Assembly: GCF_023898315.1 (NCBI RefSeq)
Contig: NC_064622.1
Span: forward strand, 166,118,178-166,182,177
DNA: 64,000 nt
Direction of reading: 5' to 3'
Origin: Schistocerca nitens
Taxonomy: Eukaryota; Arthropoda; Insecta; Orthoptera; Acrididae
The notes under the pieces were generated by a model. It was given only the letters and a program-made list of their open reading frames with translations. It ran no database searches and had not been told where the DNA came from. Of this stretch, positions 10,860 through 21,440 are shown one piece after another. The position numbers and the translations under genes are program-made. How positions within the stretch are numbered: position 1 is the stretch's first letter; each line of letters opens with the position of its first letter.

Positions 10860-11350
10860 TGTAAGCAGTCTCCTTAAGAGAGGTGGCTGCAATTTCCTGG
10901 CACCCTAACTAATGAAGCAAAGTACCACCTGCTTCACCTACAACTGAGCCTATGGGATAATTCTGTTTTTTACCCTCATAAATTTAGACCCTAGGTATCT
11001 ATACGAGTTAACAGATTGTTAGTATGACTCAGTGATATGGTAGTCACAGGATACTATATTTTTGTGTTATGTTAAGTGCACATTTTTACATTTCTGAACA
11101 TTTAAAGCAAGTTTCCAGTCTTTGTATCAACTGAACTTACAAGCAACTTCATTATACACAATTGCATAATCTGCATGTTTCCATTCTGACAATATTACTT
11201 GACAGTAGTTCTACAGATCTTTCCCTTTGGCAGTTATTTCACACTATAGTGCCTTAAAGAAATGAGAAGGAATGGAAGTTATCATTATGCATTCATCACT
11301 GATTTTTTCAACTTCAATTATTTGTTGCCTTTTATCTATTTTTGAACCAA
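10860..11350 (-). mobile_element. CR1-like LINE fragment, minus strand
   Basis: The run of phrases such as 'catttctgaacatttaaagc' and 'tccagtctttgta' is characteristic of the RT-thumb region of CR1-like elements read on the minus strand. No open frame survives. It directly follows the 3' end of the plus-strand CR1-like copy in opposite orientation. Confidence 0.5.
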
Positions 11351-11691
11351 TATATTTCAATTTACAAACACACTAAACACATCAGTTGTTCACAGAAATG
11401 CTGGATAAACTGGGATCCTGTGAAAAAATTCAGTCTAGTTAACTGAATAAAGGAAAAGTCATTCATTGTGTACCAACATGTGATGTTGCAAAAAAATAAT
11501 GTTACTGTTATTATGATTACAAAGCGTACAACTTTGCTTCCGCTGTTTCCCGATAGGTGGCGACACAGTAAGTAGTTGTCGAAAGAAACAGATCGCAGAT
11601 GTCAGGCAGTTAGATTGGACCTCAGTCAACATAAACTCATTCAAACATTAGTCGATTTGTGTCTGCATCATAAAGTTGTTCTCGATTGAAA

Positions 11692-11860
11692 ATGTCAGTT
11701 TACGAGCCTAATTCTCATCATTTGTGGGAGGTGTTACTGTTTTGTTTCAATATGAAAAAACAGCGGCTGAGTCTCATTGAATGCTCTCAAGTACGAGTGC
11801 TAAGGACGCTATTAATGAAAGAATGTGTCATGAGTGGTTTCAATGCTTCAACTAAGGTGA
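11692..11860 (+). pseudogene. Mariner-A transposase, N-terminal part
   Basis: The frame begins MSVYEPNSHHLWEVLLFCFN and continues in shifted frames to RTL-MKECVMSGFNAS, corresponding to the first helix-turn-helix of a mariner transposase (EVLL-FN-KK-AAES... ERTCHEWFQ). At least one frameshift occurs near the AAAAAACAGCGGCTGAG site at about 11755-11772. The RTE insertion truncates it. Confidence 0.7.
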
Positions 11861-12178
11861 TTTCCTCCTACCCACATGAACCATGGACCTTGCCGTTGGT
11901 GGGGAGGCTTGCGTGCCTCAGTGATACAGATGGCCGTACCGTAGGTGCAACCACAACGGAGGGGTATCTGTTGAGAGGCCAGACAAACGTGTGGTTCCTG
12001 AAGAGGGGCAGCAGCCTTTTCAGTAGTTGCAGGGGCAACAGTCTGGATGATTGACTGATCTGGCCTTGTAACACTAACCAAAACGGCCTTGCTGTGCTGG
12101 TACTGCGAACGGCTGAAAGCAAGGGGAAACTACAGCCGTAATTTTTCCCGAGGGCATGCAGCTTTACTGAATGGTTAA

Positions 12179-13384
12179 ATGATGATGGCGTCCTCTTGGG
12201 TAAAATATTCCGGAGGTAAAATAGTCCCCCATTCGGATCTCCAGGCGGGGACTACTCAAGAGGACGTCGTTATCATGAGAAAGAAAACTGGCGTTCTACG
12301 GATCGGAGCGTGGAATTTCAGATCCTTTAATCGGGCAGGTAGGTTAGAAAATTTAAAAAGGGAAATGGATAGGTTGAAGTTAGATATAGTGGAAATTAGT
12401 GAAGTTCGGTGGCAGGAGGAACAAGACTTTTGGTCAGGTGAATACATGGTTATAAATACAAAATCAAATAGGGGTAATGCAGGAGTAGCTTTAATAATGA
12501 ATAGGAAAATAGGAGTGCGGGTAAGCTACTATAAACAGCATAGTGAACGCATTAGTGTGGCCAAGATAGACACGAAGCCCACACCTACTACAATAGTACA
12601 AGTTTATATGGCAACTAGCTCTGCAGTTGATGAACAAATTGATGAAATGTATGATGAGATAAAAGAAATTATTCAGGTAGTGAAGGGAGACGAAAATTTA
12701 ATAGCCATGGGTGACTGGTATGCGAGAGTAGGAAAAGGGAGAGAAGGTAACATAGTAGGTGAATATGGACTGGGGGAAAGAAATGAAAGAGGAAGCCGCC
12801 TGGTAGAATTTTGCACAGAGCACAATTTAATCATAGCTAACACTTGGTTCAAGAATCATACAAGAAGGTTGTACACATGGAAGAATCCTGGAAATACTAG
12901 AAGGTATCAGATAGATTATATAATGGTAAGGCAGAGATTTAGGAACCAGGTATTAAATTGTAAGACATTTCCAGGGGCAGATGTGGACTCTGACCACAAT
13001 CTATTGGTTATGAGCTGTAGATTAAAACTGAAGAAACTGCAAAAAGGTGGGAGTTTAAGGAGTTGGGACCCGGATAAACTGAAAGAACCAGAGGTTGTAC
13101 AGTGTTTCAGGGAGAGCATAAGGGAACAATTGTCACAAATGGGGGAAAGAAATACAGTAGAAGAAGAATGGGTAGCTCTAAGGGATGAAGTAGTGCAGGC
13201 AGCAGAGGAACAAGTAGGTAAAAAGACAAGGGCCAGTAGAAATCCTTGGGTAACAGAAGAAATATTGAATTTAATTGATGAAAGGAGAAAATATAAAAAC
13301 GCAGTAAATGAAGCAGGCAAAAAGGAATACAAACGTCTCAAAAATGAGATCGACAGAAAGTGCAAAATGGCTAAGCAGGGATGA
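12179..13384 (+). pseudogene. RTE-B endonuclease region
   Basis: The 401-residue frame starts MMMASSWVKYSGGKIVPHSD, the same start as RTE-C. Endonuclease blocks are IGAWNFRS (catalytic Asn block), SEVRWQEE, AGVALIMN, MGDWYARVG where RTE-C has MGDWNSSVG, and VDSDHNLLV. It ends in TGA at 13382-13384 where RTE-C has a Trp (KQGWLEDK), a nonsense change. The altered GDW(N to Y) residue lies in a conserved metal-binding block of this endonuclease family, so activity is doubtful even before the stop. Confidence 0.85.
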
Positions 13385-13489
13385 CTTGAGGACAAATGTA
13401 AGAATGTAGAGGCTTATCTCACTAGGGGTAAGATAGATACTGCCTACAGGAAAATTAAAGAGACCTTTGGAGAAAAGAGAGCCACTTGT

Positions 13490-14363
13490 ATGAATATCAA
13501 TAGCTCAGATGGAAACTCAGTTCTAAGCAAAGAAGGGAAGGCAGAAAGGTGGAAGGAGTATATAGAGGGTCTATACAAGGGTGATGTACTTGAGGACAAT
13601 ATTATGGAAATGGAAGAGGATGTAGATGAAGATGAAATGGGAGATACGATACTGCGTGAAGAGTTTGACAGAGCACTGAAAGACCTGAGTCCATGAGTCG
13701 AAACAAGGCCCCGGGAGTAGACAACATTCCTTTGGAACTACTGACAGCCTTGGGAGAGCCAGTCCTGACAAAACTCTACCATCTGGTGAGCAAGATGTAT
13801 GAGACAGGAGAAATACACTCAGACTTCAAGAAGAATATAATAATTCCAATCAAAAAGAAAGCAGGTGTTGACAGATGTGAAAATTACCGAACTATCAGTT
13901 TAATAAGTCACAGCTGCAAAATACTAACGTGAATTCTTTACAGGCGAATGGAAAAACTGGTAGAAGCCAACCTCGGTGAAGATGATTCCGCAGAAATGTT
14001 GGAACACGTGAGGCAATACTGACCCTACGACTTATCTTAGAAAATAGATTAAGGAAAGGCAAACCTACGTTTCTAGCATTTGTAGAATTAGAGAAATCTT
14101 TTGACAATGTTGACTGGAATACTCTCTTTCAAATTCTAAAGGTGGCAGGGGTAAAATACAGGGAGCAAAAGGCTATTTACAATTTGTACAGAAACCAGAT
14201 GGCAGTTATAAGAGTCGAGGGGCATGAAAGGGAAGCAGTGGTTGGGCAGGGAGTGAGACAGGGTTGTAGCCTCTCCCCGATGTTATTTAATCTGTATATT
14301 GAGCAAGTATTAAAGGAAACAAAAGAAAAATTCGGAGTAGGTATTAAAGTCCATGGAGAATAA
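13490..14363 (+). pseudogene. RTE-B reverse transcriptase fragments
   Basis: Three short frames carry the RT in order: DVLEDNIMEMEEDV.. up to 13696; APGVDNIPLELL with IIPIKKKAGVDRCENYRTIS up to a stop at 13930-13932; and GVRQGCSLSPMLFNLYIEQ up to 14363. The FADD block region near 14380 reads F-SDDIVI. Several frameshifts and stops separate them. The last conserved text lies just before the truncation at 14444. Confidence 0.8.
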
Positions 14364-14444
14364 ATAAAAACGTTGAGGTTCTCCGATGACATTGTAATTA
14401 TGTCAGAGACAGCAAAGGACTTGGAAGAGCAGTTGAACGGATTG

Positions 14445-14750
14445 GAGAGTCGCAAATGGACGTTGCAAAAGAGGTCAAAATGTACTTGGAAACGTTAAAA
14501 TGGGAAGTCCTACCCCAGACATTGCTCCCTCTGACTACCACCTGTTTCAATCAATGGCGCATGGCCTGGCTAACCAACACTTCTGATCTCATGAAGAAGT
14601 CACAAATTGGATCGATTCGTGGATCACTTCAAAAGATGAATAATTTTTTCGACGCGGGATTCGTACACTGCCCGAAAGATGGAAGAAAGCAGTGGCCAGC
14701 GATGGAAAATACTTTGAATGATACATGTGTAACCAATTTGTTTCATTAAA
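14445..14750 (+). pseudogene. Mariner-A transposase, C-terminal part
   Basis: Frames give VAKEVKMYLETLKWEVLP, then DIAPSDYHLFQSMAHGLANQ and a W-KVVAS-DGKYFE-like end at about 14690-14715. These are the C-terminal blocks of a mariner transposase, including the last catalytic-site neighbourhood (PDIAPSDYHLF). A frameshift separates the blocks near 14515. Sequence upstream of 'RPHVAK' is lost. Confidence 0.85.
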
Positions 14751-14990
14751 GCCTCAAATGTTGGGGGAAAAATGGTGGCAGCAAAGTTGTACACCTTGTA
14801 TTATTACTATTAGCAAAAGCATTAAGAGTCAAGTACAAATGTTTCATTAGTTGGCTGTGTTATTATTATTGTTATTATTATGCACTTGAGAAGCATTAAG
14901 AGTAAAGTCCAAATGTTTCATTACTTGGCTGATAGAGAGAAAAGTGGAGGAGCCACAAGTGCTGCTTGAAAATGTCACTACATATATACA

Positions 14991-15300
14991 AACAACGGAA
15001 ATTCCAGGTTGGAATATCAACACTGCGGGAAAAGATAGACTGCTACTTATCGTAAACATGACACATTAAGTTTCAGATGGGCACAATCAAAAGACACTTA
15101 CACATAAGCATTTGGACCTAAATGACAATACTGATCTGAGCTGCTAGAGATAGCAGTCATGTGTGTGTGAAGTGTGCTTGCTTGTGTGATTGCACGGTGT
15201 GTATTTCTCTGTCTTTTTCTGGTGAAGGCTGTGGCTAAAAGCTTGTATGTAAGTGTCTTTTAATGGAGTCTCTCTGCAACTTAATGCGTCATCTCTACAT
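14991..15300. mobile_element. Hairpin element family F, copy 1, with 12-bp target duplication
   Basis: The element is flanked by perfect direct repeats TACATATATACA (14979-14990 and 15301-15312). Its ends are inverted repeats: 'CACATTAAGTTTCAGATGGG' plus 'CAAAAGACACTTACA' on the left, and the reverse complement on the right ('GCATTAAGTTGCAGAGAG', 'TAAAAGACACTTACA'). It starts with AACGGAAATTCCAGGTTGGA, which matches the reverse complement of the right end of copy 2 at 20235-20647. No coding sequence. The long target duplication fits LINE-type insertion better than cut-and-paste transposition. Confidence 0.85.
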
Positions 15301-15314
15301 TACATATATACAGC

Positions 15315-15395
15315 TACCTTTATACTCCACAAGTGTACTACAGTGTGTGGCAGAGGGTACTTCAGGTACCATGATCTTTTCCCCCCTTTCTTCTT
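15315..15395 (-). mobile_element. CR1-like LINE 3' end fragment
   Basis: The text 'actacagtgtgtggcagagg' followed by 'gtacttcaggtacca' matches the 3' end of the intact CR1-like element at 35997-36046 (gtgtgtggcggagggtactt). Only the terminal ~80 bp are present, a severe 5' truncation of the kind common for LINEs. Confidence 0.75.
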
Positions 15396-15399
15396 AAAA

Positions 15400-15650
15400 A
15401 TAGGAATTTATGGGAAGAAGTTTTAAAGCTATAGAAGATAACTGTAGGAATTATTGTAAACATTTTGAATTGGCAGCTGTTGAACTAGCCATCCATAAGA
15501 AGCTAATTATTCAGTGCGTGTACTGCTCAACTAATGGTAATGTGGACACTTTCTTCAACGAATTAACTGTTGTCAAGGAAAGAGTCGCAGCCCCCAAAAC
15601 TAACATAACAATATGTGGAGACATGTATATTAACACATGTTGACGGTGAA
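15400..15650 (+). pseudogene. LINE-K endonuclease fragment
   Basis: The frame at 15410-15643 reads NCRNYCKHFELAAVELAIHK, IIQCVYCSTNGNVDTFFNEL and ITICGDMYINTC. In related LINEs the last block is ICGDFNIN, the conserved GDFN motif of the APE-type endonuclease; here F is M and N is Y. It ends in a stop and passes into the region holding the mariner palindrome. Confidence 0.7.
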
Positions 15651-15728
15651 ATAAGTAATAACTTCCTACACCTTTAGAACACTTTTGGGTTGGTACAAAT
15701 GGTAAACATGGCTACAAATAAAAACAAG

Positions 15729-16349
15729 ACAGATGGAAAAAAGTAAGTACATTGTTTACTTCAAAAGTAAAAAATAAGTGTAGTACATTTATCCCAGAGG
15801 GCAAGACAGTCAATGCCTTCACGAAAAAATGTTTTAATTGTCTACAGAACCATGACTGTACCCAGGCATGAGCCTCTTCATCTGAAGCCAATCATCAGCC
15901 ATGAATATCTTTCTTCAGGGCTCCAAAAATATTGAAAACACGTGGGGAGAGATCAGGACTGTGTGGAGGATGGAATGAAATTTCTGCAATGTAGTTGAAA
16001 CATGTGGGCCTGCAGCGTGGTTGAAACATGTGGGCACACTCACATGTTGCCTAGGCTGTTTTGAGTACCAAGTTTTGCTGTGAAGCCCTTACGCATCCTC
16101 CATACAGTTTTGATCCCTTCCCATGTGATTACTGTATTTGTGGAGCACTGAAGAATGACATCAGTGGCTGTTGATTTGCTTTGGATGAAGAGGTGCATGC
16201 CTTGGCACAATTATATTTCTGTAGGCAACCAGAAATATGTTTTCCATGACTTCATTGACCATCTTGCCTCACAGTGGGATAAATTTATTGACAGTTATGA
16301 TGATTGCTTTTAAAATAATAAGCAGCTTACTTACTTTTTTTCCATCTGT
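15729..16349. repeat. Palindrome built from two mariner 3' ends
   Basis: Left edge ACAGATGGAAAAAAGTAAGT and the reverse complement of the right edge ACAGATGGAAAAAAAGTAAG are nearly the same. Arms are alignable to about 15972 and back from about 16094. Shared blocks include 'TTTATCCCA', 'CTCTTCATC' and a GGAGGATG end. Each arm, read outward, encodes mariner C-terminal text. The right arm gives DFIDHLASQWDKFIDSYDD, equivalent to the W-DKCIN-GDY end of mariner transposases; the left arm gives SDEEAHAWVQSWF on the minus strand. It looks like a head-to-head duplication of mariner 3' halves that then diverged. Confidence 0.75.
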
Positions 16350-17289
16350 TTCATTTTCATTTGACTGCCCTTTATCTTCATAAAAAAGCTTGGTCTTTCT
16401 GATTGTTACTGTCAGATAATAAAGCTACAGTCAGGCATGGTAAAACCCACAAAACTGGAGACTTACAAAAGGATCTCCTCAAAATGTAAAATAAATACTT
16501 TTCTAGGGTATTGGCAAATGAAACCTGGGAAGAAGCGTATATGGAAAGCAATGTATATGCCATGTTCTCTAAATTCTGCACATTGTTTAAATTAATTTTT
16601 GGGGGGACATTTCTGAAAGTAGCATTTCAACAGCAGCAGCTAAGGAAAATAGATGCATAACTGTGGCCATTAGAATGTGTTGTGCCGTGTGTTCATACAG
16701 TGCGGTCGCTGCATGTAAGATGTGGCCACCGCCTTCTTGAGCACCGTATGCCAAAGCTCCAGTGGCAGCAGCACAGCATACTTCAAAGTTCTCACAATGG
16801 GGGCATCACAAGAGACAGCAGTCAACTCACTGGAGCAACAGAGTCAATGAGGATACAGCCCTACAAGATTAAGTCACACCATTGCAGCCTGGAAGGGGAG
16901 TCATCTGGTGGGCCTCCCAGAGTATGGAGCAGGTCTCCTCTCACTTGTGATGCTGTTACTATGATAGTGTTTACAGGAGATGAACTTTGGCTATGGACCT
17001 GGACACAAGTTATGTTTGCCTTGTTTTCAAATTAACTTTCCCAAGTTGTAATTAATTATGACTTTTCATGTGGTAGTTTGTACCTGTGACACAACAAATT
17101 GTCCTCCCAGGCACACAAATTTCTCAGTTCTTTACAAAAGCAAACGAATCCACTGTTCCTAAATTATTATCACAAGTATAAAAAAATTCACACAAGAAGG
17201 TCATAAAACAAGAAACTATAAAAGGCAGACACAATAATAATAACAAACAGAATAATAGAATATCCACATTAATGGGCAGATTTTGTAAA
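16350..17289. other. Unassigned DNA
   Basis: About 0.9 kb between the mariner palindrome and the next LINE-K piece. Short frames (for example 16682-17035 on plus) show no known motif. No repeat was recognised. Confidence 0.4.
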
Positions 17290-18100
17290 TGGCCATTTCT
17301 CTGGTACTGCAGAGAATTTGCAACAAAATCTTCGCACAACAAATGTAGCACACATGACAACTTATGCCGCAAGCGCAATGATGCTGTTCCCCATGATAGA
17401 GCTTGAAATCAGGAAGACAGTACAGGAATTAAAAAAAGTCAGCGGATATGAACATAGATGTTCCAGTATCTGTTCTGAAGACATGCACAAACAGTATACA
17501 AGCCCCTTAACAAACAGAATACAATAGTCCTTTAGTTCAGGTATTTTTCCAGAACACAAGTTGTCATCTTACTAAAGAAAGGTATGTGGAGAGTATCAAT
17601 AACTATAGGCCAGTTTCATTACTGTCTGCAGTCTCAAACATAATTGAATCAGTCATGAAGGATAGATTAATGAGTTACATGAATAAATACAATCTTTTTA
17701 ATGAAGCACAATTTGGTTTATGAAATGGGAGAAGTACAATATTGGCCCTTATGGGGCTCACAAAATTGGTACTTAAGCCCTTGACAAGGATGACTCTATT
17801 ACAGACATGTTCTTAGACTTGACCAAGGCTTTTAACACTCTTGACTACACAATACTACTAAACAAGACATAAGCACCAGGTGGAGTGGTTCCATTCTTAC
17901 CTATTAAACAGGGAGCAAAAGTAAGAGAATGTTAATACGTCTGCTGATAATAAATTTATAGTAAAACGATTGTCAGTTAAGAAACACACAAATACACCTG
18001 TTCCTAAGGCTAGTGTATTGGTTCCAATTCTCTTCTTAATATACAGCATAATTACAAATGATTCATCAGTTTTTGCATGAGTGTATTTCACAAAGTGTTA
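17290..18100 (+). pseudogene. LINE-K pre-RT and reverse transcriptase fragment
   Basis: The first frame (17318-17527) contains IELEIRKTVQELKKVSGYE, equivalent to the helix preceding RT in Jockey/CR1-group LINEs. After a frameshift come SINNYRPVSLLSAVSNIIES, MNKYNLFNEAQFGL and D-TKAFNTLDYT. Stops interrupt each block. The QGS and FADD blocks are not recoverable before the unassigned DNA at 18115. Confidence 0.7.
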
Positions 18101-18114
18101 CACAATAAATATAA

Positions 18115-19165
18115 GGTAAATGGATAGATGAGAAAAATCTACGCAATAAGAGGCAGCAAGGGAACACACACACAAAAGGGTTTTACTTTTACTAGTGTTC
18201 CAAGTCAGTGGCTCCTTTTCTAGCAGGAGAGTTGAAGAGGAAGGACTGGAGAGGTTTAGGGAAAGGGGAACAGTTTAGAAAAGTCACCCAGCTCCCCATC
18301 TGGCAACCTGGGATTTTCCAAGCCCCATAGGCGGATGTTGTGATGACTTACTTGACCACTTGTGTGAAACATTGCCTCATTCCTGAACAAAACTCGAGGG
18401 TGGGGAGGGGAGGGGGGGGGGGCAGCAGGGGTGGCTGTAAATTCATCATCTTCCATTGCTTCCAAGAAAAGATCACAAAATTTGCATCTGATGTTGCAGT
18501 TGCTTGATCATAAACATTGTGGCAGCTATATGCAGAATGGTTTCTGATGTAACTGTTTTTGGAAAATCTCCCATACAGTTAGCTGTTGCCCAGTTCACTA
18601 ATTTCATGATGTGTAGATTTCTTTGGGCTATGAAGGAATACCTCTCGTTCACTCTCCACTTTTTGAATTGCAACACCTGATGGTCCAGAGTTTTTTACTT
18701 TACAGAGGCAACCAGTGCCCTTGAGCTGCTGATAGTACTGCAAAATGCTTTGATGGGTTGGCAGCTGTGTGCCAGACTGTATTCACACTGCATATTGCAT
18801 CGTAGTGATGGATTCAGTCTTCTCATACTGCAACATTCCGTTGATTGTTCAATAAGGATGGAAGATGAAGTAATGAATTAAAATTAATGTAAGTAATGAA
18901 TTAAAATTAACCCTGCCACCTGGTGAACCACAATGAAAACTGCAAAACATAAAGAAAACTTCGAAATATGCTCTTTTCATTGGTTATTAGTAAAAATTTG
19001 TAGACATTCTATATCTGCAATTATAAGACATCAAAACCCATGAATCATTTGTAATCACTCTGTATATCAGTGATTTTCCAGACAGTATAAGACATGGAGG
19101 AAAAGTTCTCTTTCTGATGACTGCAACATCATAGTCACTAATAAAACAGTAGCCAACAGTGCCAT
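18115..19165. other. Unassigned, repeat-like DNA with a G-rich tract
   Basis: Breaks the LINE-K reading. The text around 18180-18290 (AAGTCAGTGGCTCCTTTTCT, then a purine-rich run) resembles a dispersed orthopteran repeat, but I cannot name it. A G-rich stretch at 18398-18422, including 11 consecutive G, could form a quadruplex. No coding motif. Confidence 0.35.
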
Positions 19166-19179
19166 AATATGACATTCAC

Positions 19180-19842
19180 ATTTACCACAACTTCAGCAAA
19201 TGAAATTCTCAAGGATGATTATGATTGGGTAGTATGTAATAGATTAACACTGAACAAAGAAAACAAACAGTATGTACTTCAGCACAAAGTGGGAAAAAAT
19301 TGTGTCACATTTAGCATAGCTGATAAATCTTTAGACTGTGTAACAGACATAAAGTTTTTTGAGATGATATAGCATGGAATGAATACTCAAAGATACTAGC
19401 AAAAAAAAGTCTTCAGTATGTCATGCTCATAAGGTCTTATAATCAATTTGCAACAGCCAATGTCCCCATGATGACATACTATTCCTATATGCCCTCAGTT
19501 CTTAGTTATGGGATTATTTCTGGAGATCAAATGCACAAAACATGGGCACATTTTTTAAACTGCAGAAAATGGCGATAAGAATAATAACTAGAGGTAGTAG
19601 TTGAGCTCACTGTAAAGAACTATTTAAAACAACTGAGTATCCTTATTGCAGCGAGTGAGCACATCTTCCACTCAGTTGTGCATACCCCACAAAGTTGTCT
19701 GGACTTACATTTATGAAGAAAAAGCAAACAAAATCTCAAAACAAATCTTCAATCTGGGAATAAAATTATATAATAAACTGCCCAAGGACATGAAAAAAAG
19801 CACTAAAATACATCTGTTTAAAAAGGGAGGTAAAACAAAGTA
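19180..19842 (+). pseudogene. LINE-K C-terminal region
   Basis: The first frame reads LTLNKENKQYVLQHKVGKNC and VTDIKFFEM, the thumb region; after stops, FNLGIKLYNKLPKDMKKSTK and LFKKGGK form the C-terminal signature (compare FFNKLPINIKKEKNN in LINE-J). Multiple stops and frameshifts. Confidence 0.75.
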
Positions 19843-19859
19843 ATGCATACTCCATAATT

Positions 19860-20234
19860 AAAAATTACTTAAAGGACTTAAGACTTGTGGTTGGTAATGA
19901 AAGGTGATAATTGCAACACTTTGTCACATTACAATATATGATCACAATTTAATGCTTTTAGGAGAAAATTATGTAGCAAGATCTATAGAGCATAATACTG
20001 ACATCTCACAATTTTACCAAATTCAACATCTCACTCATCGTGAGTGGATATTGACTCAGTTTTTCAGATGGACTGAAGGGAGAACACGAAGATGCGCATG
20101 GGGCATAGTCGCAAGTTTATGGGTTGGAGTCAGTTTTCTGAACAGATTGGAGAGAGTGCAAGGGGTGTAGCAACATGTTTTTTTGCTGTAGGTGACCACA
20201 GTGTGTACAGTGACCAACTATGTTTTATCTATTA
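19860..20234. other. Unassigned DNA
   Basis: No motif recognised. The last 14 bases, 20221-20234, are the left target duplication of the hairpin element that follows. Confidence 0.5.
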
Positions 20235-20444
20235 ATAATATTGTGAAAAGGATAGCTGCTACTCACCATATAGTGGAGATGCCGAGTCACGGATAGCCAC
20301 AATGAAAAGACTGTCGGGAAGCGAGTTTTCAGCCAACAAGCCCTTAATCAGAAATAGGCAACATACACATACGCAAACTGGCTTCAGCCGCCAGAGACTG
20401 TACTTATGTGTGTGTGAATTGCATTTGCATGACAGTGAGTGAGT

Positions 20445-20479
<35 letters not shown>

Positions 20480-20647
20480 TATGTGTGTTTCTGATTTCGT
20501 CTGTTTCGGTGAAGGCCTTGTTGGCTGAAAGTTCACTTTCCAACAGTCTTTTTTTTTTGCGCCTATCTGTGACTCAAAATCTCCCTATATAGTGAGTAGT
20601 ACCTATCCTTTTCATAATATCAATACATTCCATCCTAGATTTTCCAT
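20235..20647. mobile_element. Hairpin element family F, copy 2, with 14-bp target duplication
   Basis: Flanked by perfect direct repeats TGTTTTATCTATTA (20221-20234 and 20648-20661). The ends are inverted repeats over roughly 85 bp: left ATATTGTGAAAAGGATAGCT with 'TGCTACTCACCATATAGTGG', right 'ATATAGTGAGTAGTACCTAT' with CCTTTTCATAATAT. The right end extends further to CATCCTAGATTTTCCATTG, the counterpart of the left end of copy 1. The interior carries a GTGA/GA microsatellite at about 20430-20476 and no coding frame. It is in reverse orientation relative to copy 1. Confidence 0.85.
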
Positions 20648-20989
20648 TGTTTTATCTATTAAGTTATTTGGTGCAAATAGTGTATAATCAAAAGAACATC
20701 GTACAACAGAGACAAACCAAATGCAGCACTGCAGTTGGTTAGATATTGACCTCATATGTGGGAGGATGGAGTTTACTTTGTCCAGCCATATTGGTTTATG
20801 TTTTCCTAAACTAGTTCAGGGAAATACCAGGATAGTTCCTTCAGCAAGGTCACAGATGACTACCTGGCCTAACCTCATAAAAGCAACCTTATATATTCTG
20901 TGTGTATATTTTGAGTATTTATGTTTATTGTATTATAATGACAAATCATTATCATTGTGAGATGATCCCCAAATGAATAAGTAAAATAT

Positions 20990-21440
20990 GATCTAGAGCC
21001 AGTAAGCGCCCACAATAGTTTGAATTTCTCCCATTTTTTTTCATCACAGTCATTTATGAGGATACGTATGGGAGGAAGTAATATAGTGCTTGAATATTCT
21101 TTGAACATACACTCGCCACAAAAAATCCCAGCACTAAGAGATAATTAATGCACACTAATGTAAATTCAGGAATACATACATCTAGATAACAGATTTCAGT
21201 GGCTAATGTTGCAAGTTCACAGGTTAAAATAAGCATGAGAAAATCCATTGGAATTGTGTGATTTGTGGTTTATTAGTCTCATAATGTGCATAATCTAAAT
21301 CATCTGATTCAGTTACAGGACACATGTCAAAATTGTGGTAAAATTTCACCATAAATATAGAACAGCTGATGTTAACAAACAGCATCATGATAGTAATACA
21401 ATTTTGTTATATGTACATACAATAAAATCTAACATTTCAT
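20990..21440. other. Unassigned AT-rich DNA
   Basis: Nothing recognised. A string ACACTCGCCACAAAAAATCC near 21111 resembles a DNA-transposon terminus but no partner end was found. Confidence 0.4.

Larger units (their letters stand above)
11871..14444 (+). mobile_element. RTE-clade LINE, 3'-truncated copy (RTE-B)
   Basis: The 5' end CATGAACCATGGACCTTGCC matches the 5' terminus of RTE-C (right edge of the 50064-53317 copy). A 5' UTR of about 300 bp precedes the ATG at 12179. The element runs through endonuclease and RT and breaks off inside the thumb region at 'GTTGAACGGATTGG' near 14444, where mariner sequence resumes. A 3' truncation is not how RTE elements normally insert, so the right junction probably reflects later deletion or recombination. 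Confidence 0.85.
11520..14798 (+). mobile_element. Mariner element (mariner-A) split by an RTE LINE
   Basis: Left terminus AAAGCGTACAACTTTGCTTC and the reverse complement of the right terminus AAGGTGTACAACTTTGCTGC form inverted ends, each next to a TA dinucleotide (11518-11519 and 14799-14800), the mariner target duplication. The transposase N-terminus lies at 11692-11860 and the C-terminus at 14445-14750. An RTE LINE fills 11871-14444. Removing it leaves only about 0.7 kb, so roughly 0.6 kb of mariner coding sequence is missing between the two parts. Confidence 0.85.
15396..20990 (+). mobile_element. Jockey/CR1-group LINE (LINE-K), degraded and interrupted
   Basis: Fragments occur in the expected order: endonuclease at 15400-15650 (FELAAVELAIHK, CVYCSTNGNVDTFF, ICGDMYIN); pre-RT and RT at 17290-18100 (YVESINNYRPVSLLSAVS, AQFGL, TKCYT); C-terminal part at 19180-19842 (LTLNKENKQYV, FNLGIKLYNKLPKDMK, IHLFKKGGK); and a probable 3' UTR with an A-rich end near 20985. 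A mariner-derived palindrome (15729-16349), a hairpin element (20235-20647) and about 1 kb of unassigned DNA (18115-19165) interrupt it. Whether all pieces derive from a single insertion is inference. Confidence 0.6.

Noticed and set aside
12916-13395. 159-codon minus-strand frame rich in Ser/Phe/Leu
   Set aside because: Antisense shadow of RTE-B; the equivalent antisense frames recur over RTE-C at 51463-52011.
16682-17035. 117-codon plus-strand frame
   Set aside because: No domain or repeat motif; length is within chance expectation in 64 kb.
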